A stretch of DNA of 64,000 nt from Desulfosarcina widdelii (GCF_009688965.1 NZ_AP021875.1:5952001-6016000); one strand, 5' to 3'; counted from the first letter of the stretch, positions 35,677 through 44,862 are shown. The notes: a model not told the origin generated them from the sequence alone. Made by a program: numbers and translations.

Positions 35677-36582
35677 CTATAGAATTTTGTACCGCACCGC
35701 CAGTTGCTCATCTTCGCCGATTTTTTTACCCAACCGGATCAGGCCCTCGCCTTCCAACTGGATGGCGTCCCGGCGCAGGAAAATGGGTTCATCCGCATTC
35801 ATTTTCAGGAAGGTGCCGTTGGTGCTCTGGTCGATCAGCAAAAAGCGGTTGCGCTGCAGTTCAATGCGGGCGTGCATGCGGCTGACCATGGGGTCGTCGA
35901 TGATCAGATGGTTGGCAGCACCTCGGCCCATGGTGAAGATCGGCCGTTCGTGGTCCACCAGGATGCGTTGCTGCAGATATCGGATTTGAAGGAAATCCTT
36001 TTTTGAGGTCAGGGATGCGATCATCTCTTCGGTGAAGGAACTGGACATGGTCATCTGTTCCGGCTTGCCCCAGACCAGTTCATGGATTTCCATGATATCG
36101 TCCATCCCCCGAACCCGGGTCCGGTCGACGATACGCGCCATGCGCTTCAGATCCGACTTCATCTGCACAAGGGTTTCTTTGTTGGTGATGATCTGATCGC
36201 TTTTGGCCAGTTCGACCATGCGCGCGCCCACATTGGCCGCGTCTCCAAAAACGTCCTGTGACTCACAGATTGCATCCCCGTGATGGAATCCGATCCGCAG
36301 ATGGATGTTGGCCTGAATCATCTTCGAATCGAAAGCGATCTCCTCATGCATCTGCCTGGCGGTTTCGGCGGCGTTGTCGGGCGTCGGGAAGGTTCCCATA
36401 ACAGCGTCCCCGAGGGTTTTGATGAATGTGCCGTCGTTCGCCTGGATCAACCGCTTTAAATGGGAGAGGCATTCGGCAATCAGCTCCCGGGCTTTCGACC
36501 CCCCGAAAGTATCATAAAGACGGGTGCTGCCTGCGATGTCGGCAAAGAGAACAGTCAATTGTCGGGTGGGAAAGGTGGCCAT
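35677..36582 (-). CDS. Class III adenylate cyclase fused to an FHA domain
   Basis: The 301-residue soluble protein begins with a class III cyclase catalytic domain: metal-binding aspartates D15 (FADIAGST) and D59 (TLGDAV), the purine-specifying pair K55 and D110, which favours ATP, and the transition-state residues N117 and R121 in GDAANVGARM. The C-terminal 100 residues are an FHA phosphothreonine-binding domain with GRG, SRMHA and STNGTF. It probably makes cAMP under control of a phosphoprotein contact. A GEMM riboswitch follows on the opposite strand, suggesting a nucleotide-signalling neighbourhood. The start MATFPTRQLTVLFAD is typical; the ribosome site is weak. Confidence 0.9.
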   Translation of the reverse strand: MATFPTRQLTVLFADIAGSTRLYDTFGGSKARELIAECLSHLKRLIQANDGTFIKTLGDAVMGTFPTPDNAAETARQMHEEIAFDSKMIQANIHLRIGFHHGDAICESQDVFGDAANVGARMVELAKSDQIITNKETLVQMKSDLKRMARIVDRTRVRGMDDIMEIHELVWGKPEQMTMSSSFTEEMIASLTSKKDFLQIRYLQQRILVDHERPIFTMGRGAANHLIIDDPMVSRMHARIELQRNRFLLIDQSTNGTFLKMNADEPIFLRRDAIQLEGEGLIRLGKKIGEDEQLAVRYKIL

Positions 36583-36903
36583 GTCCGAAGCATCCGTCGT
36601 TCCGATGATTGTTGATTGGAAACGATCAGTCGCACATTCTCACGGTGGTGCCGGGTTGTCAAGATAGCGGCGGGAATCGGTGCCGGTCAGTCCTCGGAAA
36701 AGGAAGCCCTTTTTGCGCGTGCGGGTCCGTTTTCCCTTATGCGCAAGAATTGAACTTTCATTGATCGCCAGCGTTACTTTTTCTGCACGGACTGAATAAT
36801 GGTTTGCCTCCACGATTGGTACCTCGATTACTAAAAAATGAGATCGAAATCGATGTGAAAACAATATGTTGAGTTTTGATCTATCTGTCGGTCGTTATTT
36901 TGG

Positions 36904-36938
36904 TACTGTATTTGCTGATATCCCTCGATAATACAGTA
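36904..36938. promoter_or_regulatory. Perfect 9-base inverted repeat upstream of the riboswitch
   Basis: TACTGTATT (36904-36912) and AATACAGTA (36930-36938) form a perfect dyad with a 17-base spacer, just before the riboswitch RNA would begin. It could be an operator overlapping the promoter of the secreted-protein gene. The rest of 36583-36903 shows nothing I can name. Confidence 0.45.
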
Positions 36939-36947
36939 TTACCGCAA

Positions 36948-37045
36948 TGCTCGATAACGGCAAACCACTCGAAAGGGTGGGACGCAAAGCCACTGGCCTA
37001 AATCTTCTCCGGCCGGGAAGACAGGGCAGCAGGGCTACCGAAGGC
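36948..37045 (+). promoter_or_regulatory. GEMM-I (cyclic-di-GMP-I class) riboswitch
   Basis: The core closely matches the class consensus: GGCAAACC, a P2 stem CCACTC-GAAA-GGGTGG with the GNRA tetraloop, GGACGCAAAGCC, the tetraloop-receptor strand GGCCTAAA, a second arm, and the closing GGGCTACCG. It lies 65 bases upstream of the ATG of the secreted repeat protein. Some deltaproteobacterial members of this class bind cGAMP instead of c-di-GMP. By my alignment the base before CAAACC is G, which favours c-di-GMP, but this needs structural alignment. No intrinsic terminator is obvious between aptamer and start codon, so translational control is possible. Confidence 0.92.
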
Positions 37046-37109
37046 AAACGGATGCATCCTCTGCGGATTCACCGATTGTCGAATTTAACGAATCTCGGAG
37101 GATTGAAGT

Positions 37110-39335
37110 ATGTCCAAACGGTCTTTCAACCCGTTGCTGAACTGCGTATGTATACTGCTTACCATTGGCGCCATCTTGCTATCCGCCAATAGCGGTTTTT
37201 CCGCGGATACCTATACCGTACCCCAGACCGCTGAAGTGACAATATCCTGGGACCCCAACGACCCCACCCCCGAAGGGTACCGGATCTTCCAACGCACGGA
37301 AGGTGAATCCTACGAATACAGCCAGCCCTGCTGGACCGGCTCCGATACCCAGGGGACAGTCTACAACCTGGACTGGAACACTACCTATTATTTTGTTGTA
37401 CGGGCCTATGAAGGCGACCTGGAGAGCGCCGATTCGGAAGAAGTGTCCTATCAAACGCCGGTGTCCGAAACAACGACCTACACCATCACAGCCGCAGCCG
37501 GCAATAACGGCAGCATCTCACCCAGCGGCAGCGTGGCGGTTGCCGAGGATGCCGACCAGACGTTCACCATCACTCCCGACAGCGGGTATTCTATCGCAGA
37601 TGTCCTGGTCGACGGTGTGTCCCAGGGCGCCATCGCGTCCTACGCATTCAGCCAGGTTGCCGCCGATCATACGATCACGGTGGAATTTACCGCCGATACA
37701 TACTGGATTTCCGCTTCCGCCGGAGATCACGGCGATATCAATCCCGTGGGCGACACCGAAGTGGTTCAGCGTGGCAGCCAGACCTTCACGATCACTCCCG
37801 ACGACGGCTATAGTGTGGCCAGCGTCGTAGTTGACGGCGTGGACCAGGGACTGCTCACTTCCTATACCTTCGATAGCATCGACGCCGATCATACGATCAC
37901 GGCCAATTTTTCCGCTAACACCTATGCGATCACCGCCTCCGCGGGAGAAAACGGCAGTGTGTCTCCAGCCGGCACCACCAGCGTCGAGCATGGCGGCAGC
38001 ACAACCGTTACGATCACCCCGGACAGCGGCTACGCAATAGCGGACGTTCTGGTGGACAGCGTTTCCCAGGGCGCCATCGAATCCTATACATTCAGTAATG
38101 TCACTGTCGACCACAGCCTGCAGGCAACATTTACCGCCGATACCATCAGCCCGATAAACCAGGCCCCTGTCGCGGATGCCGGCCCCGACCAAAAGGTGGA
38201 CGAGGGCCAGGCGGTCACGCTCAACGGGCTCAATTCCACCGATGCCGATGACGGCATTGCCGAATTCCAGTGGTATCAGATTCAGGGAGGCGAGGTTGTG
38301 CTGAGCCGAGCGAATCAGGGACAAGCCAGTTTCACCGCGCCCGATGTGGACGAATCAGGGGTGTCCTTGGTGTTCGAACTCCATGTGACGGATTATAGCG
38401 GCGAGACCACCGTTGACACCTGCATCGTGAACGTAACCTGGGTCAACGAGCCGCCGGCCGCCAATGCCGGCCAGGCTCAGACCGTGAATGAAGGCGATGT
38501 CGTCACTCTTTCCGGCACCGGTTCCTCCGATCCGGACGATGGAATTGTCCAATACGAGTGGCAACAGACTCAGGGTCCCGCAGTGACCCTATCGGGGAGC
38601 TTATCCGAAGTTGCCTCTTTTACCGCTCCGGACATCGACTCCGAAGGCACTTCACTGGTCTTCCAACTCACGGTTACCGATGACGGTGGGCTTAAGGATA
38701 CCGATTCCTGCCTGGTGTCCGTCGCCTGGGTCAATACACCGCCCCAGGCGGATGCCGGAGAAGACCAGCAGGTCGGTTCGGGCGATGACGTTACGCTAAA
38801 CGGAACCCGATCTACGGATCCCGACGGCGATACGGACCTGTCCTACCGCTGGCGCCAAACCGAAGGCACCCCGGTGGAACTGTCCGATGCCACCGCCGGC
38901 CAACCCGGTTTCGTTGCCCTGGAGATCGAAGAAGAAATGCAGACCCTGACCTTCGAGCTGACCGTTACGGACAGCCAGGGCCTGCAGGATCTGGACACCT
39001 GCCAGGTTGTCGTTACGGGGTCCACGGAAGAGGAAGCGGACACCTCGGCGCCCGTTCTGACCGTCACCTCCCCGTACCGTGACTCGGTAACCACCAGCCG
39101 GTTCTATATCAGTATGTCCGGCAGCACGTCAGATGATACGGGCGTGACACAGGTCACCTGGAAAAATGATCGCGGCGGCAGCGGCGTAGCCAATGGAACG
39201 GAGCATTGGACGATTTACGCGATTCGCCTGAGTTATGGCACCAACGTCATCACCCTGACCGCCACCGATGCGGCCGGTAATGCGACATCGGTAACCAGAA
39301 CCGTGGTTTACCAGTCCAGATGGTGGTGGTGGTAG
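37110..39335 (+). CDS. Secreted multidomain repeat protein (Fn3, InlB-type and PKD-like repeats) with WWWW tail
   Basis: The 741-residue protein starts with a signal peptide (LLNCVCILLTIGAILLSANSGFSA). It continues with a fibronectin type III domain (about 35-115), three repeats of about 75 residues of the bacterial YTITASAG-NGSISPSG type (about 120-345), three PKD/Ig-like repeats of about 95 residues (APVADAGPDQKVDEGQAVTL and similar), a last Ig-like domain, and the unusual end YQSRWWWW. A GGAGG site precedes the ATG and the GEMM riboswitch lies in the leader. Together these suggest a surface or matrix adhesin whose production follows cyclic-dinucleotide level. No LPXTG, autotransporter or T9SS signal is seen, so the four-tryptophan end may be a sorting or anchoring signal; that is inference. 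Confidence 0.88.
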   Translation: MSKRSFNPLLNCVCILLTIGAILLSANSGFSADTYTVPQTAEVTISWDPNDPTPEGYRIFQRTEGESYEYSQPCWTGSDTQGTVYNLDWNTTYYFVVRAYEGDLESADSEEVSYQTPVSETTTYTITAAAGNNGSISPSGSVAVAEDADQTFTITPDSGYSIADVLVDGVSQGAIASYAFSQVAADHTITVEFTADTYWISASAGDHGDINPVGDTEVVQRGSQTFTITPDDGYSVASVVVDGVDQGLLTSYTFDSIDADHTITANFSANTYAITASAGENGSVSPAGTTSVEHGGSTTVTITPDSGYAIADVLVDSVSQGAIESYTFSNVTVDHSLQATFTADTISPINQAPVADAGPDQKVDEGQAVTLNGLNSTDADDGIAEFQWYQIQGGEVVLSRANQGQASFTAPDVDESGVSLVFELHVTDYSGETTVDTCIVNVTWVNEPPAANAGQAQTVNEGDVVTLSGTGSSDPDDGIVQYEWQQTQGPAVTLSGSLSEVASFTAPDIDSEGTSLVFQLTVTDDGGLKDTDSCLVSVAWVNTPPQADAGEDQQVGSGDDVTLNGTRSTDPDGDTDLSYRWRQTEGTPVELSDATAGQPGFVALEIEEEMQTLTFELTVTDSQGLQDLDTCQVVVTGSTEEEADTSAPVLTVTSPYRDSVTTSRFYISMSGSTSDDTGVTQVTWKNDRGGSGVANGTEHWTIYAIRLSYGTNVITLTATDAAGNATSVTRTVVYQSRWWWW

Positions 39336-39368
39336 AAAGGTAAACGCTATTCGGTGAACTGGAAAAAC

Positions 39369-39403
39369 AACGGCCGGGGAGAAATCCCCGGCCGTTTTAT
39401 TTT
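39369..39403 (+). terminator. Rho-independent terminator of the secreted-protein gene
   Basis: A 12-base perfect stem, AACGGCCGGGGA with loop GAAA and TCCCCGGCCGTT, is followed by TTTTATTTT. It lies 33 bases after the stop codon. The group II intron starts immediately after the T tract. Confidence 0.95.
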
Positions 39404-39404
39404 G

Positions 39405-41284
39405 GTGCGCCCGGCAGGGCGCACCCACTTGGAGGTGAGAGTCCTCTACACACCCGTCAGGGGGAAGTGTTAGCTGAACGGCAACTGCGGCATCGCGAGG
39501 TGTTGTGGGGAGGAAGCCGAAGGCAAAACGCTGGCCCGACGAACAGGAATCGCATACGAGGCACGCATGTCGGATGAGGAGCCCAATATCTCTAAAGTCC
39601 GATACCTGACCGGAAGGCATGCGTGTATATGCGGCGGGCATAAGCGTGAAGGTGGGTGCGCATTACCCGGGGAGATCTGTCCGCCTGCCATGTGCTACCG
39701 GGGCCGTGAGGCGTCGGGATGGGCGGGCAGAAGTCAGCCGAGGGCATAGTAGGTCCACCGACCGGACTAAAGGCCTGAACATGGTGTATGGCAAGGGAGC
39801 CGAGTGTTTCGATGACGAAGACAGCCGCAGAAGGGTGCTCTGAGACGGGTGCCGCCATGGCCGAGGGTAGGGGACGGTATCCCCGAGAGTACGCCGGTGG
39901 TGCAGGCATCGTCACGGCAACGAGCGGGCACTGCCTTGCGGAGCACAGCAGAATGATGGAAGCGGTGGTCGGATGCGAGAACATGCTTGAGGCCTACCAG
40001 CGCGTACGCGCCAACAAAGGCGCCGCTGGCGTTGACGGCATGGACGTCGACGAGTTGTGGGACTATTGCAAGGCCCACTGGTCTCAGATCAGAGCGGAGC
40101 TGTTGGAGGACCGGTACAAACCGCGGGCCGTGCTTGGGGTCCAGATCCCCAAGCCTAACGGTGGGATGCGCCAACTGGGCATCCCGACGGCGTTGGACCG
40201 CTTGATCCAGCAGGCCGTGCATCAGGTGTTACAGCCCATCTTCGATCCTGATTTTTCCGAGTTCAGCTACGGATTTCGGCCCGGCCGCAGCGCGCATCAG
40301 GCTGTGCTCCAGGCACAAAGCTATGTTGCCGACGGCCGGCGCTGGATAGTGGATATGGATTTGGAAAAGTTCTTTGACAAGGTCAACCACGACATCCTGA
40401 TGTCGCGGGTGGCGCGCAAGGTCAAGGACAAGCGGGTGCTGCGCTTGATACGCAGATACTTGCAGGCGGGAATGATGATGGACGGCGCAGTCAGCGCGCG
40501 AACCCAGGGCACGCCCCAAGGTGGCCCGCTGTCGCCGCTGTTGTCCAACATTCTGTTGGATGAGCTGGATAAAGAGCTTGAGAGACGAGGACACCGATTC
40601 TGTCGGTACGCGGACGATTGCAATATCTACGTGCAGTCCAGGCGGGCCGGCGAGCGTGTCTTAGCCTCGATCACGCAGTTTCTCAACCAGCGACTGAAGC
40701 TCAAGGTCAACGCAGCCAAGAGTGCGGTCGATCGGCCCTGGAAACGCAGCTTTCTGGGCTACAGTATGACGTGGCACAAACCACCGCGCCTGAAGGTGGC
40801 CCCCAAGGCGATCAAACGTCTGAAGCAGGGGCTACGGGCGGTATTCCGGTGGGGCCGAGGCAGATCGCTTAAGGCCACGATCATGACCCTGGAGCCGAAG
40901 CTACGCGGGTGGGTGAACTACTTCAAGCTATCGCAGGTGAAAGGCGTTTTCGAGCAACTGGACGGATGGATACGGCGCAAACTGCGCAACATCATCTGGC
41001 GGCATTGGAAGCGGAATTTTACCAGAGCGAAAAACCTGATGCGCATGGGATTGTCGGAGGAGCGTGCATGGCGTTCGGCTACCAACGGGCGCGGCCCGTG
41101 GTGGAACTCAGGGGCCTCGCACATGAATCAGGCCTTTCCAAAACTCTATTTTGACAGGCGTGGCCTCGTGTCACTGCTCGATCAACTGCGAGGACTTCAA
41201 TCTACAACGTGAACCGCCGTGGTACGTGAACCGTATGCCCGGTGGTGTGAGAGAGGGAGGCCGCGAGGCCTCCCCCTACTCGAT
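39405..41284 (+). mobile_element. Group II intron, probably class C type, inserted behind a terminator
   Basis: The 5' end GTGCGCCCGGCAGGGCGCAC matches the GUGYG start of group II introns. About 380 bases of domain I-IV RNA precede the reverse transcriptase gene. After its stop come a domain V hairpin (about 41208-41252, with GGTACG-TGAAC-CGTATGCC at the tip), a domain VI hairpin GGGAGGCC-GCGA-GGCCTCCC, and the end CCTACTCGAT. Insertion directly downstream of a terminator stem and T tract is the known habit of class C introns. Both ends and the maturase look intact, so the element may be active. Confidence 0.88.
39788..41212 (+). CDS. ltrA: Group II intron-encoded reverse transcriptase/maturase
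   Basis: The 474-residue protein has the reverse transcriptase blocks IPKPNGGMRQLGIPT, SYGFRPGRSAHQAV, WIVDMDLEKFFDKVNHD, GTPQGGPLSPLLSNILL and the catalytic YADD in CRYADDCNIYV. A maturase (X) domain follows (LRGWVNYFKLSQVKG, WRHWKRNFTRAKNLMRMG). No HNH endonuclease domain is present after it, as expected for class C. It promotes splicing and retrohoming of its own intron. Its stop codon lies just before domain V. The N-terminal 50 residues before MMEAVVGCENMLEAY are poorly conserved-looking, so the start could be the later ATG near 39953. Confidence 0.95.
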   Translation: MAREPSVSMTKTAAEGCSETGAAMAEGRGRYPREYAGGAGIVTATSGHCLAEHSRMMEAVVGCENMLEAYQRVRANKGAAGVDGMDVDELWDYCKAHWSQIRAELLEDRYKPRAVLGVQIPKPNGGMRQLGIPTALDRLIQQAVHQVLQPIFDPDFSEFSYGFRPGRSAHQAVLQAQSYVADGRRWIVDMDLEKFFDKVNHDILMSRVARKVKDKRVLRLIRRYLQAGMMMDGAVSARTQGTPQGGPLSPLLSNILLDELDKELERRGHRFCRYADDCNIYVQSRRAGERVLASITQFLNQRLKLKVNAAKSAVDRPWKRSFLGYSMTWHKPPRLKVAPKAIKRLKQGLRAVFRWGRGRSLKATIMTLEPKLRGWVNYFKLSQVKGVFEQLDGWIRRKLRNIIWRHWKRNFTRAKNLMRMGLSEERAWRSATNGRGPWWNSGASHMNQAFPKLYFDRRGLVSLLDQLRGLQSTT

Positions 41285-41317
41285 GGTCGATATTCAATGG
41301 GGTTGCGGCAAGAGAAG

Positions 41318-42568
41318 CTACATCATCTCTACCCCGCAGGCCATGGAAACGCCGCCGCCGCCGCACAAGGTGGCCAGCCCCAGGGATTTGCCGCGGTTTT
41401 TCATGGCATGCAGCAACGTGACCATGATGCGGCAGCCGGTGGCCCCTACCGGGTGGCCCAGGCCGATTCCCGAGCCGTTGACGTTGGTGATTTCCCGGTC
41501 CAGACCCAAATCCCGTTCGCAGCCGATGTACTGAGCGGCGAAGGCTTCATTCAACTCCACCAGGTCGAAATCGCCGATGGTCATGTTATGGCGCGCCAGC
41601 AGATTTTCCACGGCCGGCACCGGGGAGAGGCCCATAACCGACGGGTGACAGGCCCCGCGTCCGGTGGCGACGATGCGCGCCAGGGGTTTCAGTCCCAGTT
41701 CCTTGGCCTTTTCGGCGGACATGATCACCATGGCGGCCGAGCCATCGTTGATGCCCGAGGAGTTGCCGGCGGTGACCTTTCCTATTTTAGGAACGAAGGC
41801 CGGGGGCAGTTTTTCCAACTGGTCCATGGTCAGGCCGGGCCGGAAATGTTCGTCGCGGGCGAAGACCAGCGGATCTTTTTTGCGCCGCGGAATTTCCATG
41901 GGGACGATTTCGTCGGCAAAGGAGCCGTCGTCGTTGGCCCGCTCGGCATTGTTCTGGCTTTTCAGGGCAACTTCGTCCATCTCCCGGCGGGAAATGTCCT
42001 TGTACTGGGCGATGAATTCGGCCGTCTGCCCCATGATGTAGGGCTTGCCCACAAACATGCTCAACGGCGGCTGGGTTTCGTCCACGGGACCGTCTTCCGG
42101 ATGAGGGATGATGTGGGAGCCGCAGTGCAGGGCATGGATCATGGCGTCCACAAAGACGTGGTCCTGGAGCCGGCAGCCCCAGCGGGCGTTGGGCACCTGG
42201 TAGGCCACGCCGCTCATATGCTCCACGCCGCCGGCCAGAATGACGTCGGCCATGCCTGCCTGGATCATGGCCATGCCGGAGAGCACGGCCTCCATGCCGG
42301 AGATGCACACCCGGTTGATGGTAACGGCGGTGATTGAATCGGGGATCCCTGCCAAAAGGGCGCATACGCGGGTGACGTTGAGGGCGTCGGCCGGCTCCAT
42401 GCAGCAGCCGAAGCGCACATCATCGATGATGGCCGGATCGATGCCGGCGCGTTTAATGGCTTCCTTCATGGTGACGCTGCCGATAACGGCGGCGTTGGTG
42501 TCTTTGAGTGTGCCCCCGAAGGCCCCGATGGCCGTCCGGCAGGCGGATACGATAACGACATCTTTCAT
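41318..42568 (-). CDS. Acetyl-CoA acetyltransferase / 3-ketoacyl-CoA thiolase
   Basis: The 416-residue protein is a full-length thiolase: the nucleophilic cysteine is C88 in INRVCISGMEAV, the catalytic histidine lies in GLGHPVGATG, and the second cysteine in LATLCGGGG. It cleaves 3-ketoacyl-CoA to acetyl-CoA, or condenses two acetyl-CoA. CAGGAG precedes the ATG. It follows the 618-residue acyl-CoA dehydrogenase gene by 114 bases on the same strand, making a beta-oxidation pair. The group II intron ends 34 bases beyond its stop on the other side. Its complete catalytic set contrasts with the two degenerate thiolase-fold proteins at 51-53 kb. Confidence 0.94.
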   Translation of the reverse strand: MKDVVIVSACRTAIGAFGGTLKDTNAAVIGSVTMKEAIKRAGIDPAIIDDVRFGCCMEPADALNVTRVCALLAGIPDSITAVTINRVCISGMEAVLSGMAMIQAGMADVILAGGVEHMSGVAYQVPNARWGCRLQDHVFVDAMIHALHCGSHIIPHPEDGPVDETQPPLSMFVGKPYIMGQTAEFIAQYKDISRREMDEVALKSQNNAERANDDGSFADEIVPMEIPRRKKDPLVFARDEHFRPGLTMDQLEKLPPAFVPKIGKVTAGNSSGINDGSAAMVIMSAEKAKELGLKPLARIVATGRGACHPSVMGLSPVPAVENLLARHNMTIGDFDLVELNEAFAAQYIGCERDLGLDREITNVNGSGIGLGHPVGATGCRIMVTLLHAMKNRGKSLGLATLCGGGGVSMACGVEMM

Positions 42569-42682
42569 GTTCTTCTCCTGTTTGGGGGTGGAACGTTAGT
42601 TTTCTGAGTATATCTTTCAATGAGCGTATGGTCCAAACGAGATAATCCGGTTCCGCGAACTGAGAATCGTCTATAACACCTG

Positions 42683-44539
42683 CTAAAGCCCTCCGAACCC
42701 CCGCTCGCTGATCTTCAAGGTCGCGTCGTCGGAAGCCCGGACCGCGGCAAGCCGTCCCAACGCAACCGGAAGTACGGAGCGGATGAAATAGCGGGCCGAC
42801 TGGATTTGACCGTCGTAGAAAGCCGCGTTTTTATCCTTTTCGAGGAGGGCCTGTTTTTTCTCGCCCGCTGCGTCGCCGACGATTTTGAACAGCTTGGGGG
42901 CCGCGATCACAGCCCGCCAGAGCAGCATCCACCCCATGATTACGTCTCCCATGGCCATCATGAAAGGATGGGCGGAGGCAAAAGCGGTTTTGAATTCGGG
43001 GCTCATGGCCTGCTTGCCGATGGCCATGGCCGTTTCACCGAGCTGGTCAACGGCGGCTTCCAACGCCGTCGCCATGGGGCTGAGCGCATCCATGGCCTTG
43101 GCCTGTTCGACGATGGACTTGATTTCACCGAGAAAATCCATGAACACGGCGCCATTTTTCATGCCCAGCTTGCGGCCCAGCAGATCCATGGCCTGGATGC
43201 CGTCGGTGCCTTCGAAGATCGAGGCGATTTTACAATCCCGGGCCAACTGCTCGACCGGGTAATCCATGGTGTACCCGCAGCCGCCGTGTACCTGCATGGC
43301 CTCGATGCAGACCTCGAAGCCGCGTCCGGCGCAGTAGGCTTTGATCAGCGGGGTAAGCAGGGCAATGAAATCGTCGTTGCGTGCCCTTTCGCTTTCATCG
43401 GCCGCGCATTCGGCCAAGTCGAAGCATCGGGCCACAAAGTAGATGAAACTTCTCATCCCCTCCACATGGGCTTTCATCCAGAGCAGCATACGTCGCACAT
43501 CGGGGTGGCGGATAATGGGCACCGAGGGTGCTTCGGCATTCTTGCCATCGGCCAGATCCCGCCCCTGAATGCGCTCCCTGGCGAAGTTGACCGCGTGCAT
43601 GAATGCCGCCGTGGCATTGCAAAAGCCCATGAATCCGACATCCAGGCGGGCCTCGTTCATCATATGGAACATGATTTTCATGCCGGCGTTTTCTTCTCCC
43701 AGCAGCAGGCCGCGGCAGATGCCTTTGCTTCCCATGGACATGGAGCAGGTGGCGCTGCCATGCAGGCCCATCTTCTCTTCCGTGCCCGTACAGACGATAT
43801 CGTTGGGCTCGCCCAGACTGCCGTCCTCGTTGACCCAGATTTTGGGAACGATGAAAATGGAGATGCCCTTGGTGCCGGCTGGCGCACCCTCGATGCGGGC
43901 CAGGACCGGGTGGATGATGTTTTCGGTGAGATCGTGCTCACCATTGGTAATGTAGATTTTGTTGCCCGTAATGGCATAAGTGCCGTCGTCCAGGGGCTTG
44001 GCCGATGTGATCAGGGCGCCCACGTCGGATCCGGCCTGCGGTTCGGTGAGGTCCATGGTTCCACCCCACTGGGCCGTATAGAGTTTTTCCAGGAACAACT
44101 CTTTTTGCTTCTCGGTGCCGAAAAGCTCGATCATCTTGCCGGTGCCGTGGCCTTCCATGGCGTAAATCACCATGGCGTAGTTGGCCCCGATAAAGTATTC
44201 GCCGGCGGCGCGCATGACCATGTGGGGCAGTCCCTGGCCGCCCACGGCCGGATCTTCGGTAAGGGAGGTCCACTCGTTTTCGACCATCAACTGGTAGGGC
44301 CGCCGGTAGCACTCCGGAACGACGACCTTGCCGTTTTCGAAGCGCACGCCGACCCGGTCTCCCTCGGAATGGGTGGGCAGCACCTCCTTGATACCGAAGG
44401 CCCGGGCTTCGGTCACCACCATGTCCACCATTTTTTTGTTCAGGTCGCGATGTTTTTGAGTTTTAAACAGTTGCTCGACATCCAGTTGTTCGTAGAGGAC
44501 AAAGTCGATGTCCCTGCGGTCTGCGATCTGTTGCGCCAT
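42683..44539 (-). CDS. Large acyl-CoA dehydrogenase (DmdC-like, about 600-residue family)
   Basis: The 618-residue flavoprotein belongs to the long acyl-CoA dehydrogenase branch that includes 3-methylmercaptopropionyl-CoA dehydrogenase. It has an N-terminal extension (DRRDIDFVLYEQLDVEQL), the FAD/substrate region (DLTEPQAGSDVGALITSA, YAITGNKIYITNGEHD), the catalytic-base segment FEGTDGIQAMDLLGRKLG and a long helical C-terminal domain. It oxidises an acyl-CoA to the enoyl-CoA, passing electrons to ETF. It is closely similar along its length to the protein at 59428-61281, including the start. The ribosome site is GGAG and the ATG follows closely. Substrate unknown. Confidence 0.92.
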   Translation of the reverse strand: MAQQIADRRDIDFVLYEQLDVEQLFKTQKHRDLNKKMVDMVVTEARAFGIKEVLPTHSEGDRVGVRFENGKVVVPECYRRPYQLMVENEWTSLTEDPAVGGQGLPHMVMRAAGEYFIGANYAMVIYAMEGHGTGKMIELFGTEKQKELFLEKLYTAQWGGTMDLTEPQAGSDVGALITSAKPLDDGTYAITGNKIYITNGEHDLTENIIHPVLARIEGAPAGTKGISIFIVPKIWVNEDGSLGEPNDIVCTGTEEKMGLHGSATCSMSMGSKGICRGLLLGEENAGMKIMFHMMNEARLDVGFMGFCNATAAFMHAVNFARERIQGRDLADGKNAEAPSVPIIRHPDVRRMLLWMKAHVEGMRSFIYFVARCFDLAECAADESERARNDDFIALLTPLIKAYCAGRGFEVCIEAMQVHGGCGYTMDYPVEQLARDCKIASIFEGTDGIQAMDLLGRKLGMKNGAVFMDFLGEIKSIVEQAKAMDALSPMATALEAAVDQLGETAMAIGKQAMSPEFKTAFASAHPFMMAMGDVIMGWMLLWRAVIAAPKLFKIVGDAAGEKKQALLEKDKNAAFYDGQIQSARYFIRSVLPVALGRLAAVRASDDATLKISERGFGGL

Positions 44540-44841
44540 GGCTCCATTCTCCTGTACGATAAAAATGGTGCCACTGCCGGTTGCGCATCGCGGTGAGCAG
44601 CTCTGCGGTAAGATTCACAGCGCTGCATCATCTTTGCATGTACGCCTGCGGGCGTGATCTGTCGGCAATCGCCGAACCCATCGAAACGACGGCTGACAGT
44701 GGCAAGTGAGGGATAAGTGATGATTTGTTAGTATAGGGCCAGGGCCTTGTCAAGCAAGGCAGTGCGTGAATTGCAAGTAATTGTTGAACTCGGTTCAATA
44801 GCCACTGGCAGCCGGTGTGCCGAAAAATTAGAACCAGTCAA

Positions 44842-44862
44842 ACCACCTGCTGAGCGGGTGGT
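44842..44862. repeat. REP-like hairpin, copy 1
   Basis: ACCACCTGC-TGA-GCGGGTGGT forms a tight hairpin with one mismatch. The same hairpin with a longer perfect stem occurs at 61698-61726. The gap around it (44540-44920) holds no gene. Such hairpins are seen as REP/RAYT units or as relics of IS200/IS605 ends. Confidence 0.6.

Noticed and set aside
36640..36864. 74-codon minus-strand frame upstream of the cyclase-FHA gene
   Set aside because: Basic, no homology and no ribosome site; probably spurious.
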